Shown here: piece by piece, positions 7,255 to 11,683 of the stretch | Layout: every line of letters begins with the position of its first letter | How positions within the stretch are numbered: the stretch's first letter is position 1 | Origin: JAVVUJ01 sp964582545 | Lineage (GTDB): Bacteria > Bacillota > Clostridia > Peptostreptococcales > Anaerovoracaceae | Direction of reading: 5' to 3' | Assembly (NCBI GenBank): GCA_964582545.1 | Contig: CAZOSB010000050.1 | Span: forward strand, 1-11,683 | DNA: 11,683 nucleotides | Made by a program: the position numbers and the translations under genes | Notes under the pieces: generated by a model | Database searches by the model: none | Told to the model about the DNA's origin: nothing | What the model saw: only the letters and a program-made list of their open reading frames with translations

Positions 7255-8208
7255 TTATTCAAAGCAAGCGTACCTGTGAGTTCCATCTATCTTCATAGGA
7301 GGTTTTTCATGTTCACAATTGGGCTTACTGTGAGGACAACGGTTATAAAACCTACATCCGGTGGGTGGGGTCACCAACGAGCAGACATCCCCCTCAATAA
7401 TCGTCAGCTGCCCATCCGATTTCTTGCTTGTGGGCAAAGAGCTCAGAAGCATCTTTGTGTACGGATGCTTGGGATCATCAAATATTTCAAATACATCCCC
7501 TTCTTCGATTAACTCACCTGCATACATTACGCCTATGCGGTCTGCCATTTCAGCCACAACACCAAAGTTATGAGTGATAATTAATATAGAGGTTTTATAT
7601 TGTTGCTTAAGAGAAATCAATAAATCAATAATCTGGGCCTGAATGGTAACATCCAGAGCGGTCGTTGGCTCGTCAGCGATAATCAGGGATGGATTTCTTG
7701 AAATCATCATGCCAATCATAGACCTCTGGCGCATTCCTCCGCTCATTTCAAATGGAAAATTCTTTGCCCTTTCCACCGGATTGGGAATTTGTACATTGGA
7801 CAACAGCTTATATACCGTCTCATAAGCATCCTTTTTAGGCAGATTATCCACCATTACCGCTTCTGCAATTTGATTGCCAACCTTTACCACAGGATTTAGA
7901 GAATCCAGAGGATTTTGAAAAATCATGCCGATTTCCTTACCTCTTACTTTTGTCATTTCTTCCTTAGATAGTTCCACCAGATCTCTATCTTTAAAAAAGA
8001 TATTTCCTGCGCTTATTTTTCCTGGAGGTTGAACCAAATTCATGATTGCACTGGATAAGGTGGACTTGCCGCACCCCGATTCGCCTACCATAGCATAGAT
8101 TTCGTTTTCATGAATGGTCATCGTGACATCTGAAACCGCTGATAAAACTCCATTTGTTGTATAATAGTCTACATATAAGTTTTCAATTCTAAGTAATTTG
8201 TTATCCAT
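7255..8208 (-). CDS. dppD: Peptide ABC transporter ATP-binding protein (DppD/OppD)
   Basis: 317-residue cytoplasmic ATPase, the first of two in this peptide importer. From the ATG: Walker A GESGCGKS (42-49), Q-loop FQNP (Q98), signature MSGGM (155-159), Walker B LIIADEP with E180, and switch H213 in ITHN. The oligopeptide C-terminal extension includes HPYTKMLL and cysteines 276, 285, 291, 298 and 315, in the GCRFxxRCPxxxxxC pattern. I place the start at the ATG because AGGTGG lies 5 nt upstream and MDNKLLRIENL is a typical N terminus. A GTG at 8217, directly abutting the dppC stop codon and preceded by AAAGG, is an alternative that would add three residues. Coupling to dppC is tight in either case. 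The two ATPases together should form the heterodimeric motor. Confidence 0.94.
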   Translation of the reverse strand: MDNKLLRIENLYVDYYTTNGVLSAVSDVTMTIHENEIYAMVGESGCGKSTLSSAIMNLVQPPGKISAGNIFFKDRDLVELSKEEMTKVRGKEIGMIFQNPLDSLNPVVKVGNQIAEAVMVDNLPKKDAYETVYKLLSNVQIPNPVERAKNFPFEMSGGMRQRSMIGMMISRNPSLIIADEPTTALDVTIQAQIIDLLISLKQQYKTSILIITHNFGVVAEMADRIGVMYAGELIEEGDVFEIFDDPKHPYTKMLLSSLPTSKKSDGQLTIIEGDVCSLVTPPTGCRFYNRCPHSKPNCEHEKPPMKIDGTHRYACFE

Positions 8209-8217
8209 GAGCACCAC

Positions 8218-9078
8218 CTACACCTTTAAGCGAGGATCTAAAACATCTCGCATCCCTTCTCCCAGAAGATTAAATCCAAGAACCGTAACGGCCAGTGCAA
8301 CTCCCGGGAATATGGATATCCATGGTGCACGATCCATAAAGGGTACTCCTTCTGACAAAATTACTCCCCAATCCGGTGTGGGAGGTTGTGTCCCCATCCC
8401 AAGGAAACCCAGTGCAGATGCCGAAAGAATGGCACTAGGCAAAGCCAAGGTAGCGATAATGATGATGGGAGATAAAATATTAGGAAGTATATATTTAAAC
8501 ATGATAGAGATATCCCTCTCTCCCAAGGCTTTCGCCGCCTCAATGTACGGCATGTTTTTTAAGCCTTGTGTCTTGGCTCTAACAATTCTGGCAAATTGTG
8601 CCCAGCTTACAATTGCAATAGCAAAGATGACCTTCTCAATACCGGGTCCGATAACCGTAACTATGGCGATTGCCAAAATGAAAGGAGGCATAGCCCACGT
8701 TATATCTGTCACCAACATTAAAAATTTATCCACAATACCACCGTAATATCCAGCAAAAAGACCTACCAAAACGCCGATAAGAGATTCTACTACGATTGCT
8801 ATAAATCCTACCTTTAGTGCAATCTGTGCTCCGAATAGAACTCTTGCATAAAGGTCCCTGCCAAAATTATCTGTGCCCCAAGTAAAAGTATCACCTCCAT
8901 ATTGATATCCCGGTGGTTTAAGTTTTCCATCAATGTTAATGGCCTCAAATCCAATAGGGGCAATTTTACTGGCAAAAACAGCACAGAAAACCACTATGCC
9001 TATTAGCACTAAACCTATCACAAAGGACGGGTTTCTAAATGCGTCGTGCATTTTTCCTGAACTCTTATTTCTTTTCAA
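8218..9078 (-). CDS. dppC: Peptide ABC transporter permease (DppC/OppC)
   Basis: 286-residue inner-membrane permease of the binding-protein-dependent transport family. A basic N terminus precedes the first membrane segment (about 18-38). The family-typical GTDNFGRDLYARVLFGAQ stretch (68-85) follows, then further segments near 88-110, 133-160, 200-222 and 255-275. The EAA loop that contacts the ATPases is YIEAAKALGERD (178-189). GFLGMGTQPPTPDWG (224-238) and the DPRLK ending are typical of DppC/OppC. The start is TTG with AAGGAAG 7 nt upstream. The frame is open back to the dppB stop but holds no ATG or GTG there; an internal ATG at codon 10 has a poorly spaced site and would shorten the N terminus. 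It pairs with the DppB-like permease to form the translocation path. Confidence 0.95.
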   Translation of the reverse strand: MKRNKSSGKMHDAFRNPSFVIGLVLIGIVVFCAVFASKIAPIGFEAINIDGKLKPPGYQYGGDTFTWGTDNFGRDLYARVLFGAQIALKVGFIAIVVESLIGVLVGLFAGYYGGIVDKFLMLVTDITWAMPPFILAIAIVTVIGPGIEKVIFAIAIVSWAQFARIVRAKTQGLKNMPYIEAAKALGERDISIMFKYILPNILSPIIIIATLALPSAILSASALGFLGMGTQPPTPDWGVILSEGVPFMDRAPWISIFPGVALAVTVLGFNLLGEGMRDVLDPRLKV

Positions 9079-9085
9079 AGCATAT

Positions 9086-9092
9086 CTTCCTT
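9086..9092 (-). promoter_or_regulatory. Ribosome binding site deciding the TTG start of dppC
   Basis: The minus strand reads AAGGAAG, seven bases, then TTG. An ATG inside the spacer is out of frame and would stop after two codons (ATG CTT TGA), so it is not the start of dppC. The match is weaker than at dppF. Confidence 0.5.
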
Positions 9093-9120
9093 CCCTATGT
9101 ATTCTATAAAACTCATAGTC

Positions 9121-10056
9121 TTATTTATTACTGTACAGCTCTCTGCTGATGCGAGGATCCAAGAAACCCGTTATCAGCTCACCCATGATATTGGACACTA
9201 CAGTTAATATGGCAATCACAACGATGATACCTTGCACAACGGGAAAGTCTTGCATGGTTATGGATTTCCAAAGCAATTGTCCCATCCCCGGCCATGCAAA
9301 TATCTTTTCTACCACCACAGATCCTCCGATGACCCAGGGCAGTGATAAAAAAAATAGCACTGTAGTTGGAATTAAAGCATTTCTCAGGACATGTCTCAAA
9401 AGTACCTGAGACTCTGTTAGTCCTTTTGCATAAGCTGTGGTAACCATCTTTTCCCGCAAAACTTCCAATACTTCCGACCGTGTCATTCGTATTACAGAGG
9501 CCAGGTTTGGCAGCGCCAATGCGGTTACCGGCAATATCAAGGAAGTTATTCCCATATATCCCGATAGGGGAAGAATTCCCAATTTAATGCTAAACATTAG
9601 CATTAATAAAATGGATAACCAAAAGGAGGGAATAGACCAAAATATAATAGAAGTTGCTACTACCGTATAATCTAAAATTGTCCCTTTTTTATAAGCGGCA
9701 ATCAATCCTATGGGAATAGCGATGAGATAACTTATGAGAAGAGCTCCCCCGGAAAGCATGAGAGTATACGGCAGTCTTGACATGATCAGCTCTGCTGCCG
9801 GCCTGCTGGTGGTTATGGACATGCCCATATCACCCTGCACCAGATGGGTAAGCCATGTAAAATATCTAACTACAACAGGACTGTCCAACTGCCATTCCTG
9901 ACGGATTTGCTCAATTTGCTGAGGACTTGCCCGATCACCGGCAATGAGCAGAATCGGGTCTCCCGGCATCAAATCCATAATGAAATAGATTAAAAAGGTG
10001 ACTATTAAAATTACCAAAATACCTTGCATGATTCTATTGGTAAAATACCTTAACAT
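9121..10056 (-). CDS. dppB: Peptide ABC transporter permease (DppB/OppB)
   Basis: 311-residue inner-membrane permease. The N-terminal segment (about 10-29) ends in the typical DLMPGDP motif, followed by an external loop with QLDSPVVVRYFTWL (56-69) and GDMGMS (75-80). Five more hydrophobic segments lie near 100-122, 131-155, 170-190, 232-250 and 276-298. The EAA loop contacting the ATPases is AYAKGLTESQVLLRHVLRNA (208-227). EKIFAWPGMGQLL (250-262) and FLDPRI near the end are hallmark DppB/OppB stretches. The ATG has AAAGGAG 7 nt upstream. Length is normal for the family. It lies 72 nt after the binding-protein gene; that gap holds a perfect inverted repeat, while the downstream gap to dppC is 42 nt. 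Confidence 0.95.
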   Translation of the reverse strand: MLRYFTNRIMQGILVILIVTFLIYFIMDLMPGDPILLIAGDRASPQQIEQIRQEWQLDSPVVVRYFTWLTHLVQGDMGMSITTSRPAAELIMSRLPYTLMLSGGALLISYLIAIPIGLIAAYKKGTILDYTVVATSIIFWSIPSFWLSILLMLMFSIKLGILPLSGYMGITSLILPVTALALPNLASVIRMTRSEVLEVLREKMVTTAYAKGLTESQVLLRHVLRNALIPTTVLFFLSLPWVIGGSVVVEKIFAWPGMGQLLWKSITMQDFPVVQGIIVVIAILTVVSNIMGELITGFLDPRISRELYSNK

Positions 10057-10077
10057 ATCGTTGCTCCTTTGAAGTAA

Positions 10078-10113
10078 TTTTCGAAGCTACCCACCCTCGG
10101 GTAGCTTCGAAAA
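10078..10113 (-). repeat. Perfect 15-bp inverted repeat between binding-protein gene and dppB
   Basis: TTTTCGAAGCTACCC and its exact reverse complement flank a 6-nt loop, making a very stable hairpin in the transcript. No run of T follows the stem on either strand, so a full intrinsic terminator is unlikely. In similar operons such a hairpin stabilises the 3' end of the abundant binding-protein mRNA or lets only part of the transcription continue into the permease genes. That role is inferred from position. The hairpin starts 15 nt after the binding-protein stop codon and ends just upstream of the dppB ribosome binding site. Confidence 0.8.
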
Positions 10114-10128
10114 CAAATTAAGACATCC

Positions 10129-11683
10129 CTATTCCTTAACTAAGTCGTTTAAGTGCATAGTTCCCCCTACGCTCATCTTAATGCCTTTGATATTGGAACG
10201 AGTAGCTGTATAGGCAACTTCATACCACATTGGAATGCCTGCCATCTGATTGTACGCCTCTAATTGAACCTCTTGATATTTTGCCTCTCTTGCATCCTCG
10301 TCTGTTATGTATCTGGCTTCATCGATAAGCACATCCAACTTCGCATCGGAGTAGTAACCTCCCATAGTATGGAATATCCAGGTAAACATGTCTGCATCCG
10401 GCCAACTGTAGGAGCGAGATGCCAAATCGTAGTTTCCAGCTTTCGTTTGTTCACGAAGAGCTGAATACTCCATTTCCTTCAATACTAAGTCAATCCCTAT
10501 GGATTTTAGCTGAGCCTGCATTACAGGAGCGGCATCTTTAATATCAATCTCATCAAGAGCTACCAGATATTCCAAAGTAAGCTTCTTTCCATCCTTGTAG
10601 TAAAAACCATCCGCATTCAGCGCATATCCAGCTTTTTCCAAAAGTGCCTTTGCTCCATCGGGATCATAGGCATAAAGCTTCGATAATTCCTCTGCACCTT
10701 TTGGGCTATAACCTAACTGAGCCTGTGTTAAATACCCTTTGGCAGGTTGAATAGCATTATCCTGAGCTGCACAGATTTCCTCTTTGTTCAGAGCCTTCAT
10801 AACCGCAGTTCTCACATCTAAATCCATAAGCGGACCTCGTTTGCTGTTTACATTCAAGTAAACAATCCCTGCCTGCATATATTCCATCATTACGATATTG
10901 GGATCTGCCTTTAATTCAGCGACATAGGAATATGGTATGTCGTAGACGATATCCAAATTCCCCGCTTTGAGTTCACTGATTCGTGTAAATGCATCCTGAA
11001 TAAATCTGATTTTAATGGTATCTGCCCAAAACCTTTCCTTATTTTCTACAAAAGGAATGAAGGTTTTGTAGGTTTCGTTAACGCTTAGGTTCACTTCCTG
11101 CCCGGGGACCCAGCTATCCAGCTTGTATGGTCCGTAAGTAACCGCTTTTTTTGCGAATTCATCCTTCCCCATTTCCTCTAAAGCAGCCATATTTTCATTT
11201 CCTGCAAAATAACATTCCAGGACTGCCCAGAGCATGGGTGCCGGTTTTTCGCACCTTAAAATCAGCTTGTTTCCTTCTACCAAGATCTCTGTGATAGGTT
11301 CTAAGTCACCTGCGTAGACTCCATCCAGTTGGCATCGTTCAAAATTAGCTTTTAAAGATTCTGCAGTTACGGGATCTCCGTTGGCGTACTCTCTTCCCTC
11401 AGGAATGATAAAGACGATGTCCTTACCGTCATTTTCTAAAGTATATCCGTCGGTCAAATCACCAACCACCTCGGAATGATCCAAGGTAAAGCTTACCAGA
11501 GATTGGTTTAACAATTCAAAAACTAACCCATCGGCATAGGACATATGCACATCCGACGTCTCAATTTCCGATTCACAAGCAATCACCAGTGATTTGTCCC
11601 CTCCTCCGGAATCCTGTGGTGCCTTTTGCCCACAGCCGATCATAGCCACGGACAAGGCTACAACCAAAAATAATACAAATAAT
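10129..11683 (-). CDS. Peptide ABC transporter solute-binding lipoprotein, family 5 (5' end beyond window)
   Basis: Extracytoplasmic binding protein of the SBP family 5 (dipeptide/oligopeptide/nickel group), which captures the ligand and delivers it to the permeases. The visible N terminus is the hydrophobic core of a signal peptide (LFVLFLVVALSVAMIGC), ending in a lipobox-like AMIGC whose lipid-attachment cysteine is encoded at 11632-11634. A linker rich in Gly and Asp follows. The frame stays open and hydrophobic to the window edge. A TTG at 11667 therefore lies inside the signal peptide and is not the start; the basic n-region and true start lie beyond 11683. Family stretches include NGDPVTAESLKANFERC, YGPYKLDSWVPGQEVNL and DLDVRTAVMKALNKEEI. 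The mature protein is about 500 residues, normal for the family. The operon's aminopeptidase favours peptides as ligand over nickel or sugars. Confidence 0.94.
   Translation of the reverse strand, partial: LFVLFLVVALSVAMIGCGQKAPQDSGGGDKSLVIACESEIETSDVHMSYADGLVFELLNQSLVSFTLDHSEVVGDLTDGYTLENDGKDIVFIIPEGREYANGDPVTAESLKANFERCQLDGVYAGDLEPITEILVEGNKLILRCEKPAPMLWAVLECYFAGNENMAALEEMGKDEFAKKAVTYGPYKLDSWVPGQEVNLSVNETYKTFIPFVENKERFWADTIKIRFIQDAFTRISELKAGNLDIVYDIPYSYVAELKADPNIVMMEYMQAGIVYLNVNSKRGPLMDLDVRTAVMKALNKEEICAAQDNAIQPAKGYLTQAQLGYSPKGAEELSKLYAYDPDGAKALLEKAGYALNADGFYYKDGKKLTLEYLVALDEIDIKDAAPVMQAQLKSIGIDLVLKEMEYSALREQTKAGNYDLASRSYSWPDADMFTWIFHTMGGYYSDAKLDVLIDEARYITDEDAREAKYQEVQLEAYNQMAGIPMWYEVAYTATRSNIKGIKMSVGGTMHLNDLVKE

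Noticed and set aside
7222..7512. Plus-strand 96-codon frame over dppD/dppF
   Set aside because: It is antisense to conserved ATPase coding sequence, and its Cys/Gly content mirrors the ATPase C-terminal region.
8361..8543. Minus-strand 60-codon frame inside dppC
   Set aside because: It is an alternative frame within a well-conserved permease gene and has no features of its own.
1..11683. CRISPR, insertion sequence, phage, toxin-antitoxin or defence system
   Set aside because: No repeat arrays, transposase or integrase motifs, tRNA-like attachment sites or small toxin-like gene pairs were seen. All genes read as core metabolism or replication.

Overview
The window looks like a chromosomal segment of a low-to-mid GC Gram-positive anaerobe-type Firmicute (Clostridia in the broad sense). 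The main reason is a PolC-type replicative DNA polymerase, the Gram-positive form of Pol III alpha. Supporting signs are strong AGGAGG-like ribosome binding sites, frequent TTG starts, AT-rich intergenic DNA and a lipoprotein-type solute-binding protein. I cannot name the genus. All nine genes lie on the minus strand, so transcription runs from high to low coordinates.

Right part (5085-11683): a peptide-import operon. In transcription order it holds a family-5 solute-binding lipoprotein (its 5' end is cut by the window edge), permeases dppB and dppC, ATPases dppD and dppF, and an M29-family metallo-aminopeptidase. Spacing is tight from dppB onward (42, 0-9, 32 and 5 nt). A perfect 15-bp inverted repeat sits between the binding-protein gene and dppB. 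The gene set suggests capture of peptides outside the cell, import, and trimming from the N terminus in the cytoplasm. A strong hairpin with a T-rich tail at 4995-5047 closes the operon.

Middle part (3426-4925): an extended -10 promoter, then a short NfeD-like membrane protein and an SPFH/stomatin-like protein (QmcA/slipin type). These two form the well-known SPFH-NfeD membrane pair.

Left part (1-3360): the first 1120 codons of polC; the last roughly 210 residues lie off the left edge. Every codon line was read in frame and no stop was found. The notable point is that the DnaQ-like 3'-5' proofreading exonuclease, normally inserted inside the PHP domain of PolC, is absent. A Lys/Glu/Gln-rich linker of about 55 residues occupies the insertion point. 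The polymerase catalytic aspartates are kept, and the PHP domain appears to keep a full set of metal-ligand residues, including a DxH pair that Bacillus subtilis PolC lacks by my recollection. This replicase must therefore proofread through its PHP domain, through a separate DnaQ protein, through an exonuclease in the unseen C-terminus, or not at all. This is the most interesting signal in the window.

No tRNA, rRNA, CRISPR array, insertion sequence or phage gene was seen. No gene-free stretch exceeds about 200 bases; the longest, 4883-5084, holds the operon terminator and the nfeD promoter.
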